64,000 nt of DNA, taken from NCBI GenBank assembly GCA_942491465.1, contig CALOBA010000030.1:1-64000 (forward strand), written 5' to 3'. The notes under the pieces are model-generated. The model searched no databases. It saw only the letters and a program-made list of their open reading frames with translations, and was not told where the DNA came from. A program made the translations under genes and the position numbers. Source of the DNA: CALOBA01 sp942491465 (lineage in GTDB: Bacteria; Pseudomonadota; Gammaproteobacteria; Chromatiales; Chromatiaceae). Positions 26,888-35,577 of the stretch are shown one piece after another. The first letter of the stretch is position 1; each line of letters opens with the position of its first letter.

Positions 26888-28024
26888 CTACTGCAGCGCC
26901 GCGGGCGCGGCGACCGGAGGCTTCTCGCCGCCGCGATGCTTGCCCCCGGTCCTGACCAGCACCGAGGCGGTGGTGCCCACGCGCAGCGCGACCGCCTCGG
27001 GCACCTGCTCCAGGTGCACGCGCACCGGTACCCGCTGGGCCAGGCGGATCCACTCGAAGGTGGGGCTGATGCTGGGCAGCAGGTCCTCGCCGGTGCTGCC
27101 GTCCTGCTGGGCGATGCCCCAGCCGATGCTGTCGACGATGCCGGTGAGCGGGGCGTCGGGGTAGCTCATCAGGGTGATCACGGCCGGGTCGCCGGCCTGG
27201 ATGCGCCCCACCAGGGTCTCGCGGAAGTAGCCGTGCACCCAGTAGCTGTTCACATCCACCAGTGCCGCCACCGGTTGGTTGGCGACCGCCTGGCTGCCCA
27301 GGCGCAGGTTCAGGTTGGTGATGTAGCCGTCCACCGATGCCTTGACCTGGGTGAAGTCCAGGTTCAGTTGCGCGGTCTCCAGCGCGGCCTTGGCGCCGCG
27401 CAACTGGGCGTTCTCATCGCCCGCCGCGCCCAGATTCGCCCGGGCGCCGGCGAGTTCCGCTTGGGCCTGGGCCTTCGCGGACCGGGCCTGGAGCAGCGCG
27501 GACTGGGCCTTGTCCAGGTCGGCCTGATCCACGTCTTGGGCCGCCTTGGCGCTGTCGAACTGGCGCTTGGCGATGTCCCCCTTCTTGACCAGTTTGGTCG
27601 CGCGTTCGAAATCCGCCTTGGACTTGATCAACTCGGCCTCGGCACTCGCCACCGCGGACTGGGCCTGCTCGATCTGCGAGTCGCTCTGTTGCAGCGCCGC
27701 CTTCGCCGCCTCCACCTGTTGCGCCAGGTCCTTGAGCCGGTCGCGGGTCTGATCGAGGTTGGCCCGGGCCTGGTCGAGGGCCGCCTGGAAGGTGCGCGGG
27801 TCGATCTCGAACAGCAGGTCGCCGGCGTTGACGAACTGGTTGTCCTTCACCGCCAACTTGACGATGGGGCCGGAGACCCGGGAGGTGACCTGGATGACGT
27901 TGGCGCGCACCTGCCCGTCGCGGGTCCAGGGGTTGGTGATGTAGTCCCAGTACTTGTAGCCGAGGGCCCCCGCCGCGACTAGGACGATGATGGCAGTGAG
28001 CGTGATCTTGGTGGGTCCGCGCAT
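26888..28024 (-). CDS. HlyD/EmrA-type membrane fusion protein (AaeA-like)
   Basis: The periplasmic adaptor of an efflux pump. One N-terminal membrane helix (residues about 8-25, ITLTAIIVLVAAGALGY) is followed by a beta-barrel/lipoyl half (GQVRANVIQVTSRVSGPIV, DNQFVNAGDLLFEIDPR), a long coiled coil rich in Ala/Gln (about 80-220), the second lipoyl half (GYITNLNLRLG) and a beta-barrel domain. The length of 378 is normal. The gene follows the DUF1656 gene by five bases, which is the AaeX-AaeA arrangement for exporting aromatic acids in E. coli. The substrate here is unknown. Confidence 0.88.
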   Translation of the reverse strand: MRGPTKITLTAIIVLVAAGALGYKYWDYITNPWTRDGQVRANVIQVTSRVSGPIVKLAVKDNQFVNAGDLLFEIDPRTFQAALDQARANLDQTRDRLKDLAQQVEAAKAALQQSDSQIEQAQSAVASAEAELIKSKADFERATKLVKKGDIAKRQFDSAKAAQDVDQADLDKAQSALLQARSAKAQAQAELAGARANLGAAGDENAQLRGAKAALETAQLNLDFTQVKASVDGYITNLNLRLGSQAVANQPVAALVDVNSYWVHGYFRETLVGRIQAGDPAVITLMSYPDAPLTGIVDSIGWGIAQQDGSTGEDLLPSISPTFEWIRLAQRVPVRVHLEQVPEAVALRVGTTASVLVRTGGKHRGGEKPPVAAPAALQ

Positions 28025-28029
28025 GGTAT

Positions 28030-28245
28030 TCAGGCCGGTATGACGAAGGTTGCGAGGGCGATGCTGTAGATCACCGCCAGTGCCAGAAACACCAGCGGCG
28101 GATAGGCGAGGAAGCGCGACAGGCGGTAGCGGTTGAGCATCAGCGCCGTCAGCCAGGCCGCGGCCGCCCCGAGGATGCCGGCGATCAACATCGGCGGGAA
28201 GTACACGTCGCCGATGGCCAGTTCGCTTGGTATGAGTTGCATCAT
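28030..28245 (-). CDS. DUF1656 small membrane protein (AaeX-like)
   Basis: 71 residues with two predicted membrane helices (PPMLIAGILGAAAAWLTALM and PPLVFLALAVIYSIALATF), and the EL.IGDVYFPP start of the DUF1656 family. These proteins are encoded with AaeA-type adaptors and FUSC-type pumps. The start is an ATG-ATG pair at 28245 with no obvious ribosome binding site. Confidence 0.88.
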   Translation of the reverse strand: MMQLIPSELAIGDVYFPPMLIAGILGAAAAWLTALMLNRYRLSRFLAYPPLVFLALAVIYSIALATFVIPA

Positions 28246-28318
28246 GGTTCTATTGGTTGGTACCGCGGCAAGAATTATGTTGAACAGCTTATCGGTTTGG
28301 TGGTCGTTAGCCAGCCGG

Positions 28319-28346
28319 TCGGTATCGGTATCGGTATTGGTATCGA
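28319..28346. repeat. Short GGTATC hexanucleotide repeat
   Basis: Four to five units of GGTATC, one with an A to T change (GGTATT), about 75 bases upstream of the DUF1656 start. Part of the gene-free 28246-28984 gap. Confidence 0.8.
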
Positions 28347-28414
28347 AATGACTGGCCCGGTATTCATTAAGTAATGGTTCACTAACAAGTTAAACAACTC
28401 CCTAGCGCAACTAG

Positions 28415-28531
<117 letters not shown>

Positions 28532-28737
28532 GTTGACATGTGCGCGTTGTTTCTGAATTCTTCCTAAGTCCCTCGTGGACCGCTTAGCCACGCTGTCTGA
28601 GCTGCTTCAGCGTGGTCCCAATGCGATCGAGCAGTACCTTCTAATGATTGTGGTCGCCGTTGGGCAACGCCTCGCACTCCGATTCCGATAGCGACCCCGA
28701 CCCAATGCCATTAAGTTGGCGAGCGATGGGAGCGCTT

Positions 28738-28804
28738 TGTGGGAGCGGCTTCCAGCCGCGACTCGGCTCGCGCGGCGACCGTCGCGGCTGGAAGCCGCTC
28801 CCAC
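28738..28804. repeat. REP palindrome between FUSC and DUF1656 genes
   Basis: gtgggagcggcttccagccg and cggctggaagccgctcccac form a near-perfect hairpin, the same family as the copy inside drmMI. Outer sequences around ccaatgccattaagtt and aacttgacggcattgg extend the pairing imperfectly. Apart from this palindrome and the two short repeats, nothing gene-like is seen from 28246 to 28984. Confidence 0.88.
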
Positions 28805-28984
28805 GGCTTAACTTGACGGCATTGGGCCCCGACCCCGATTGCGCTCCGCCAATCAATAGATAGATCTGTGAAGGTTATTAGTGCGCCGTTATTAACGAAG
28901 TCTCAATAACGAAGATTCCTCACGCTTCTTGCTCTTCTTCGCGCCTTCACGTGAGAACCAAACAGCGGTCATGGAACGCTCCCA

Positions 28985-31165
28985 TTAGAAACGCGCCTCG
29001 CGCCACCGGCTCCAGTCGATCCCGTCGGCGGATGCGGTGTAGGCGATGGTCGCCTCCGACAGGCCGCGGTAGGCCCCGAGCAGGCGGTAGAAGTGCTCGG
29101 CGTCGCGCTCCGTGAGTTCGCCATGGTCGGCCTTGTTCAGGGTCTCCTCGATGCGCTGCTCGAGGTGCTCCAGTTTGTTCGTCAACCGCTCGCGCAGACC
29201 CGCGGCGGAGCTGGCGCCGGAATCGGCGTCCGGCCCCCTGGCCAGCCCCTGAAAGAGCCCCTGTATCGCCAGTCGCCAGGCGCGCAGGTCCGCCAGCAGT
29301 TCGCGCACCAACAGGTCCGCCTGGGGACTTTGCCGCGCCTCAATCAGTTCCTGCATGCGGTAGGTCAGCGCCTGCAGGCGGTTGGTGAGGGTCTGCACCT
29401 GCTGCGGCGTGGTGCCCGGCAGCGCCTTGGTGTCGATGGCCTTCGCCCAGGCGCCGAGCTTTGCCGGCAGGTTCGCGACCTCGCGGGCATGGAAGGCCTG
29501 CCGCCAGCGATCCAGGGCGCTCGGCGAGCGGGTCGGGTCCCAGCGCAGGGTGGACATCAGGTACTCGCAGCTGCGGAAGAAACGTCCGAGCAGGCGTTGA
29601 TAGGCCTGCTCGGGCCGGGTCGAGACCGGGATGTAGGCGGTGATGGCGAACAGCGCGAAGATCAGCGGAAATATCAGGGCGGTATTGGCCACCGACAGGA
29701 AGTTGTAGCTCTGCTCATTGGTGATGCCGGCGATGGTCGCGAACATGGCCAGGCCGAACGTCCGGCCCAGCATCTGCCGTGGCGCGGCGAACAGATAGCA
29801 AATGGCGAAGGTCACGGCGAAGATCATCACACCCAGACCGGCGAAGCTGGACAGCTGGGGCATCACAAAGATGAAGAGGATGCTGGCAAAGGCGACGCTG
29901 ACGGCGGCCGGTACCAGCAGCAGCGAGATCGGCAACTGGGGCATGGACGACACGGCCATGCCCAGGGATCCGGCGATGACGACGAATCCGATGCCGCCCG
30001 GGACTTCGGTGAAGATCCAGAGCAGATAGGCCAGCCAGAGGGTGACCAGGGTCCTCACCGCGGCCGCCATGCGATCCGGATCGAGCACCGGCCATCCGGG
30101 CTGCGCCGGCTTTGCCGCCGGTCGCCTGCCTGGTGCCCCGAAGCCCTGGATGTCCGCCACGGTCTCGAACAGGTCGCGGGTCAGGGACTCGATGCGCTGC
30201 ATTTGCGTGCGGGCGACGGCCAGCGCGGCGGTCTCGAAATGCGACAGGCCGCGCACCGCCTGCTTGTCCGTCGCGATCTCCAGCGCCTCGGGCGCAGGCG
30301 TGGGTGGTGTGCCGTCGAGCATCTGGCCGATCTGCCCGAAGCGTTGCTCCACCACGTCGCCCACTGCGACGATGTTCGGCATCAACGCCCGCAGGTCGAG
30401 CCCGCGGATCTCCTCGATGCCCTCGCGCCAGCGCTCCAGGGTCTCCATCAGTTCTTGGCGCTGGTGCTGCACCGCCAGCCACTGGCGGCGCACCTCATGC
30501 ACCTCGTAGGTGTCGGTCTGGGCCGCGGCCAGGGCCTGACTGAATAGGCCGAATTGCTCGACCTCCTGCATCCGCAGGGGGTCCGAGTCCGCCGCGCTGC
30601 CCTCGCCTTTGATGAGCAGGCGGTAACGTCCGAACAGGGCATGCTGCGTGGCGTCCAGGGCCCGGTTGGCCCGGTCCAGGTCGTTGCGGGTATTGGTGGG
30701 CCAGAGCAGGATCGCGACCAGGCTGTAGACCAGGATGCCCAAGCCGGTCTCCTCCGCGCGCTGTAAAGCGACGTTGAAGGCGTCCTGCGAGGTGCTGCCC
30801 GACGCCTCCAGGCAGACGATGGCGGTGACGGAACCGGCCACGTTCCAGAAGTACTGGCGTCGCCCACCGCCCATCAGGTAGGTGCACAGGGCGACGAAGA
30901 CCGAAACCGCCGCCATGAGCCCCCAACGCGCTTGCGGGAACAGACTCAGAATGATCAGTGCAACGACCACGGCGAACAGGGTGCCCAGCATACGCATCGC
31001 GCCCTTGTTCAGGGACTGCCCCACGGTGGAGAGGCTGATGAAGGCCACCGCGAAACCCGCCCACATGGGTTTGTCCCAATCCATGGCCAGGGCGATGCCG
31101 TAGGCGATGGTCATCGCCAGCGCGGTCTTGATGGCCTCTTTGGTGCGCGTGCTCAACATCGTCAT
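28985..31165 (-). CDS. FUSC-family inner-membrane protein (AaeB-like)
   Basis: A 726-residue protein with two blocks of membrane helices (about 12-160 and 375-520) separated by soluble helical regions, the layout of fusaric-acid-resistance/AaeB proteins. The second block includes GGIGFVVIAGSLGMAV and ICYLFAAPRQMLGRTFGLAM. These proteins export aromatic or hydroxylated acids with an HlyD-type adaptor. It is transcribed toward the DUF1656-adaptor pair but separated from it by 740 bases of repeats. Its start lies eight bases after the patatin gene, so it is probably expressed with that gene. Confidence 0.88.
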   Translation of the reverse strand: MTMLSTRTKEAIKTALAMTIAYGIALAMDWDKPMWAGFAVAFISLSTVGQSLNKGAMRMLGTLFAVVVALIILSLFPQARWGLMAAVSVFVALCTYLMGGGRRQYFWNVAGSVTAIVCLEASGSTSQDAFNVALQRAEETGLGILVYSLVAILLWPTNTRNDLDRANRALDATQHALFGRYRLLIKGEGSAADSDPLRMQEVEQFGLFSQALAAAQTDTYEVHEVRRQWLAVQHQRQELMETLERWREGIEEIRGLDLRALMPNIVAVGDVVEQRFGQIGQMLDGTPPTPAPEALEIATDKQAVRGLSHFETAALAVARTQMQRIESLTRDLFETVADIQGFGAPGRRPAAKPAQPGWPVLDPDRMAAAVRTLVTLWLAYLLWIFTEVPGGIGFVVIAGSLGMAVSSMPQLPISLLLVPAAVSVAFASILFIFVMPQLSSFAGLGVMIFAVTFAICYLFAAPRQMLGRTFGLAMFATIAGITNEQSYNFLSVANTALIFPLIFALFAITAYIPVSTRPEQAYQRLLGRFFRSCEYLMSTLRWDPTRSPSALDRWRQAFHAREVANLPAKLGAWAKAIDTKALPGTTPQQVQTLTNRLQALTYRMQELIEARQSPQADLLVRELLADLRAWRLAIQGLFQGLARGPDADSGASSAAGLRERLTNKLEHLEQRIEETLNKADHGELTERDAEHFYRLLGAYRGLSEATIAYTASADGIDWSRWREARF

Positions 31166-31173
31166 CTGCGCGT

Positions 31174-32523
31174 CTACAGCGCACCACCCAGGTCCGCGAT
31201 GAACCGCTGATAGTCGGGATTGCCGCGCAATAGCTGGCGGCCGGCGGCGATTAGCTTTTCCACCTGCTCGTCGGTGAGCGAGAAGCTGGTCGGCACCTGA
31301 TTGAAGAACCTTCGCCGTTCGGGCTGCGTGATGTCGCGGAAGCCGAGCTGGATGAAATAGGGGCTGACGGGGGCGCCGGGTGTTGCTAGGTCCTTTGCCC
31401 AGCGCTGGACACTTGTGTTCATCAGCTCCAGGGTCGCCGTGTTGTAGAGGTGCAGTTGCGCATCGGACACGGCGCCGATGGTCTCGCCCAAGGACGGCTG
31501 CCTGTTGCTGATGTCCATCCGCGGCTCCGGGTCGGTGGAGGCGTTGACGGAGATAACCACCAGGTGACGCGCCGGCTTACGGTCGAGCTTGCGCACCAGG
31601 GTGTCGATGCCGCCCGAGACCTCGACGATCTCGTAGATTGCACGCAGGCCCAGGTTGTCGGTGATGCCGCCGTCGACAAAGTGGGCATATTGGCGACCGT
31701 CCTGCTTGAAATAGCTGTTCAGCCCGGCGACCACCCGCGTCATTTCCGGGTCGCCGAGGGCGCGTTCCTCGGCGGCCTGGAGCCAATCGGGCTTGGTCTG
31801 TTTGCAGTCTTGATAATTCTCCAGCACCACCGGGTTGAACAACACCGGCACCGCCGACGAGGCGGTGACCGCCCGCGCCACCGGGAAATCGGAGATGTCG
31901 GAGCACAACAGGTTGAAGTACTCCTGCACGAAAGAAAATCGCACGCCGTAGCCGAGGTCCGAGGCGTTGATCAGCGTCAGTGGACTGCCCGGGCGTTGCA
32001 TGTCGCGGAAGGTCGCCCCGTCAAACACCTCGCGCTGGTAGAGCTTGACGGCCATCTCGGTGCGCCCGGTGGAGGCAAACCATTCCAGCGGGTTGAGCAG
32101 TCCTCGGATCAACTGGCCCTGGACGTTGCGCTTTAGGAATGCGTCCTCGAAGTCATCGAAGATGCGCTCGCCGTAGAGGGCGTAGTAGGCGGACGTGAAG
32201 CTGCCGCCGGACACTGAGCTTACGAGGTCGATCTCGTCGAGCAGCCTGCGCTGGCGTCCGTCGATGACGACCGTCGTGTCGCGCAACTCTTGCAGGACCC
32301 CGTAGGCGAGGGCGGCGGCTCGCGTACCGCCGCCGGAGAAGGCCAGCAACAGTCCGATGTCCTCCGAGGCCCAGTGGCTGCCTCCGCCAGCGCGGATCGA
32401 GTAGCCGTCGGCCGAACCCGTCGCCAGCTCCGCCCGCGTCTGCCGGGCATTGTCGACCACGCCGTAGGAGGCGCAGCCGGCCAGTGTCCACAAGACCAAG
32501 CCGAATGGGAGCGCTTTCAACAC
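31174..32523 (-). CDS. Patatin-like phospholipase, lipoprotein
   Basis: A 449-residue protein with a lipobox LAGC ending at Cys17, so probably lipid-anchored. Patatin motifs are the oxyanion loop SGGGTRA (63-69), SVSGGS with the probable nucleophile Ser105, and FVDGGITDN carrying the catalytic aspartate. Patatins hydrolyse acyl lipids. It lies seven bases after the antiporter gene and eight before the FUSC gene, within one tightly packed minus-strand group. Confidence 0.88.
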   Translation of the reverse strand: MLKALPFGLVLWTLAGCASYGVVDNARQTRAELATGSADGYSIRAGGGSHWASEDIGLLLAFSGGGTRAAALAYGVLQELRDTTVVIDGRQRRLLDEIDLVSSVSGGSFTSAYYALYGERIFDDFEDAFLKRNVQGQLIRGLLNPLEWFASTGRTEMAVKLYQREVFDGATFRDMQRPGSPLTLINASDLGYGVRFSFVQEYFNLLCSDISDFPVARAVTASSAVPVLFNPVVLENYQDCKQTKPDWLQAAEERALGDPEMTRVVAGLNSYFKQDGRQYAHFVDGGITDNLGLRAIYEIVEVSGGIDTLVRKLDRKPARHLVVISVNASTDPEPRMDISNRQPSLGETIGAVSDAQLHLYNTATLELMNTSVQRWAKDLATPGAPVSPYFIQLGFRDITQPERRRFFNQVPTSFSLTDEQVEKLIAAGRQLLRGNPDYQRFIADLGGAL

Positions 32524-32530
32524 GCGTGCC

Positions 32531-33787
32531 TCACTGCGCCAACAGGCGATTGAGCTGATCGGCCTTGAACAACCGGCTGATGGTCAGGCCTTGGACGATG
32601 ATGGAGAAGGCGACCACGCCGTAGGTCATGTGCAGGATCACGGTCTTCTCCGGACTATCCGGCAGCGACATGGCCATGGCCACCGCCAGGCCGCCGCGCA
32701 GGCCGCCCCAGGTGAGCAGATTGGTCAGCCCGAGCCGGTCCGCCTTCAGCGCCCCGACCAGCGCCAGGGCGTTCAACGACAGGCCGACGCTGAGCCAGCG
32801 TGCCGCCAGACAGACGACGATGGCGGCGGTGGCGGCGGGCAGCAGGTTGGAGCCGGGCATGATCGCGACATGCAGACCGATGACCACGAACAGCATGGCG
32901 TTGAGCACCTCGTCGATGGCCTGCCAGAAGGTCTCGAAGGGCGCGAGCTGCTGCTCGACCAACCGCGGCAGGCTGAAGTTGCCCACCACCAGACCGGTAA
33001 CGACCATGGCGATCGGCCCCGACACCTCCAACTGCTCGGCGAGTCCGTAGCCCAGGGCGACCACGGCCAGGGAGATCAGCACATGGGTGCCGTAGTCGCG
33101 GGTGTTGACCAGCAGATGATGCATCAGGGCGGCGGCGATCATGCCCAGTCCGATGCCGCCCAGCACCTCCCGGAGAAACATGACGATGGCGTCCATGGCC
33201 GTCGGCTGCTGGGTGCCCAGGGCGACCGACAGACAGATGGTGAAGACGACCACGCCGACGCCGTCGTTGAACAGGGACTCGCCGTTGACGATGGCCTCCA
33301 GGCGCGGCGGCAGCCCGACCTTGCCCAGGATCGCCAGCGCCGCGATCGGGTCGGTGGGCGAGATCAGCGCGCCGAAGACCAGGGCGAAGAACAGCCCGAG
33401 GCCGATGCCGAGCAGGCCCAGCAGCCACCAGATGGCCAGCCCCGTGAGCATCGTGCCGATCAGCGTGGCGCCGATGGCCAGCACCAGGATGACCCATTTC
33501 TCTTCGCCCAGGATGCGGATCTTCACATTGATGCTGCCGGCGAACAGCATGAAGCAGAGCACGCCGTTGAGTAGCGTGTCGTCCAACGCGAGCCGCATGA
33601 CGAAGGCCTGTTCGCGGACGAAGGCATCGGTCAGTCCCAGCGTGTTCAGGGCCATCAGCACCAGTGTGAAGACCAGGGCCAGCACCATCAGACCGATGGT
33701 CTGCGGCAGCCGCAAGAACCGTTCGTTGATGTAGCTGAACAGGGCCGTCAGCCCCAAGATGGACGCGACGGTCAGGAATGTAGGCAT
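32531..33787 (-). CDS. CPA1-family Na+/H+ antiporter (NhaP type)
   Basis: A polytopic membrane protein of 418 residues with about 12 hydrophobic segments and the CPA1 signatures ALISPTDPIAALAIL and NGESLFNDGVGVVVF, which hold the ion-binding aspartates. It is expected to exchange Na+ or K+ for protons. The short C-terminus lacks an RCK or cyclic-nucleotide domain. It lies between the K+ channel gene (21-base gap) and the patatin gene (seven-base gap). Confidence 0.9.
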   Translation of the reverse strand: MPTFLTVASILGLTALFSYINERFLRLPQTIGLMVLALVFTLVLMALNTLGLTDAFVREQAFVMRLALDDTLLNGVLCFMLFAGSINVKIRILGEEKWVILVLAIGATLIGTMLTGLAIWWLLGLLGIGLGLFFALVFGALISPTDPIAALAILGKVGLPPRLEAIVNGESLFNDGVGVVVFTICLSVALGTQQPTAMDAIVMFLREVLGGIGLGMIAAALMHHLLVNTRDYGTHVLISLAVVALGYGLAEQLEVSGPIAMVVTGLVVGNFSLPRLVEQQLAPFETFWQAIDEVLNAMLFVVIGLHVAIMPGSNLLPAATAAIVVCLAARWLSVGLSLNALALVGALKADRLGLTNLLTWGGLRGGLAVAMAMSLPDSPEKTVILHMTYGVVAFSIIVQGLTISRLFKADQLNRLLAQ

Positions 33788-33808
33788 TTTATGATCCTCA
33801 GTCGTCGT

Positions 33809-34252
33809 CTAGTGACCATGGGCGATGCCCCTCCAACTCCGTTGCACGATCAGGAACAGCAGCGCCGTTGTCCAACCGATCAGCACAACGCCGATCAGCG
33901 CCTCGATCCCGCTCAACAGGCGCCAATCGTGATCCACCAGGGTAATGTCACCATACCCCAGGGTCGTGAAGGTCACCACGGAAAAATAGGTCGCCTTCTC
34001 GAAGGTGGCCAGGTGATCGCCGGGCAATATCAGTAGGTAGGCAAGCGCCCAGAGTACGACCTCGATCATATGCAGCATCAGCAAGACCAGCGCGGTTAAG
34101 GTCACCGCCGGCACTGCCGCATGGGGCTTCAGGTTGCCGTCGGGGCCGGCGTAGCGATGCACCAGGTAACGGCTCCAATAGGTGGTTCCGAGCCCGTGAA
34201 TCACCACGCTAGCGGCGACAAGCAGGACGGCGGTCAAGACCAGCGCAAGCAT
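33809..34252 (-). CDS. Two-helix potassium channel family protein
   Basis: 147 residues with an N-terminal helix, two further membrane segments and the K+ selectivity filter TTLGYGD (96-102) in a pore loop preceded by EKATYFSVVTF. No regulatory domain follows. The pairing with a cation/proton antiporter suggests a role in monovalent cation balance. Confidence 0.88.
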   Translation of the reverse strand: MLALVLTAVLLVAASVVIHGLGTTYWSRYLVHRYAGPDGNLKPHAAVPAVTLTALVLLMLHMIEVVLWALAYLLILPGDHLATFEKATYFSVVTFTTLGYGDITLVDHDWRLLSGIEALIGVVLIGWTTALLFLIVQRSWRGIAHGH

Positions 34253-34306
34253 GTTCGGGGCCTCATGTTGTGGAAGGAGTTGTTGGGGATCATGATGCAG
34301 CCGCTG

Positions 34307-34447
34307 CTATGGCCGGCGTTCGGCATTGGCGGTCGGAAACACCCAGACGACCTTGCCTGCGCGCACCAGCGGTCGGCGCGGCGTGCCGGGGGCGGTCCCG
34401 TTGACCACCAGCTCCATGAGATCGGCGCTGACTTGCGGATTGCTCAT
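34307..34447 (-). other. Short open frame in the channel-YrhK gap
   Basis: A 46-codon frame (MSNPQVSADLMELVVNG, then GKVVWVFPTANAE) looks protein-like. Beyond its stop another frame reads GHSSGCIMIPNNSFHNM, reminiscent of an L,D-transpeptidase-type active-site region. It may be the decayed 3' end of a gene. No ribosome binding site is seen. Confidence 0.3.
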
Positions 34448-34489
34448 GAAGCTTGAGCGAATCGGCGGGGTCGTTGCCGGTGATGGGGC

Positions 34490-35413
34490 TCAGGCCGGGT
34501 TGGCCGATGCGACGCCCTTGCCGGGCTTGGCCGCGTCGGCATCGAACTGCTCCGGGAGCATCAGGTAACTGGCGCTCAAGAAACACAGCGCGCCGATCAA
34601 GGTCCACAGGTTCGCGTCCCAGGCCCAGCCGGTTGCGGGTGGAGGCGGAAAGAACCCGTACAGGGCCGAGATCTGAAAGGCGACGGAACCGAGCAGGTTG
34701 ATGATGACGATCCACCAGGCGACCTGGCGCGGCTCGAATGACCACCAACCGTGGGAGATCTCGATTAGGGCGAGATAGCTGGCGGCCAGAAAACAGAGGC
34801 TGCCGGCCATGTTGGGAACCCAGATCAGGATATCTTCCGCAGCCCAGTCCAGGCCGCCGAGCAGCGCGTCGCCGGTATTGAGGTTGAACAGCAGGGTGCC
34901 GAGAAACTGGATCAGGCTTGCGAGGTAGCCGGCGTTTCGGGGTTTCCAAGCGAACCAACGCCAGGTGCGACGACCGTGGTCGTCCGCCGATCCGAGGTCG
35001 GCGACATCGCCGTTGATCGACTCCAGCAACTGCAAGCCTGCGGCCGCCGTAAAAAACAACGAACCGACGAAAAAAACCACACCGATCGCCCAGGCGCTCA
35101 CCGCCCCCGGGGGAAGCGCCCCAGGCCAATTCGCCGCGAAGCTCGCGTAGGCGAAGCAACTGGAACCGATGATGAATAACAGCGCGATCCACCAGGCCAG
35201 GCGATGCGGCGCCGAGAATCGCAACCAGGGCGAGCGCGAGATGCGGGCCTGTCGCGGCACACCGTCGCCGGTCAGATGGTAGGGCGGCAGCCGTTTTCGG
35301 TGCCGCCGCGACACCGACACCAGCCGATGGCCGTCCTCCAGCGTTTGGACGACACAGGTCAGAAAGGGGCCGGGCGTCGACGCTCTGTTGTCGACCAGTT
35401 GAGTTTCGGTCAT
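34490..35413 (-). CDS. YrhK-like integral membrane protein
   Basis: 307 residues, with about seven hydrophobic helices after a soluble N-terminus. The repeated pattern KPRNAGYLASLIQFLGTLLF and EPRQVAWWIVIINLLGSVAF is typical of YrhK-like domains, and further helices end in ASYLMLPE. The family has no established function. Its start is about 160 bases from the end of the SulP gene. Confidence 0.75.
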   Translation of the reverse strand: MTETQLVDNRASTPGPFLTCVVQTLEDGHRLVSVSRRHRKRLPPYHLTGDGVPRQARISRSPWLRFSAPHRLAWWIALLFIIGSSCFAYASFAANWPGALPPGAVSAWAIGVVFFVGSLFFTAAAGLQLLESINGDVADLGSADDHGRRTWRWFAWKPRNAGYLASLIQFLGTLLFNLNTGDALLGGLDWAAEDILIWVPNMAGSLCFLAASYLALIEISHGWWSFEPRQVAWWIVIINLLGSVAFQISALYGFFPPPPATGWAWDANLWTLIGALCFLSASYLMLPEQFDADAAKPGKGVASANPA

Positions 35414-35485
35414 CGTGGGACGGGGTGTGCCTCAGCGGGGAAATGGCGGCGGTCGATGGGTAACCATTTAGCATCCCGTCCAGCT

Positions 35486-35577
35486 TCAGGGATCGCGGCG
35501 CATCTCGCCGAACAGCAGGCTACCCGCGGCGCCGGTCGCAGCGCCCTTGCCGGCGTCTTCGGGTGTAGATCGAAATT
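35486..35577 (-). other. Possible tail of a lost small gene
   Basis: A frame without a start codon reads EDAGKGAATGAAGSLLFGEM and stops at 35486-35488. The glycine/alanine pattern resembles glycine-zipper proteins. It begins in the overlap with the SulP stop and may be a relic. Confidence 0.25.
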
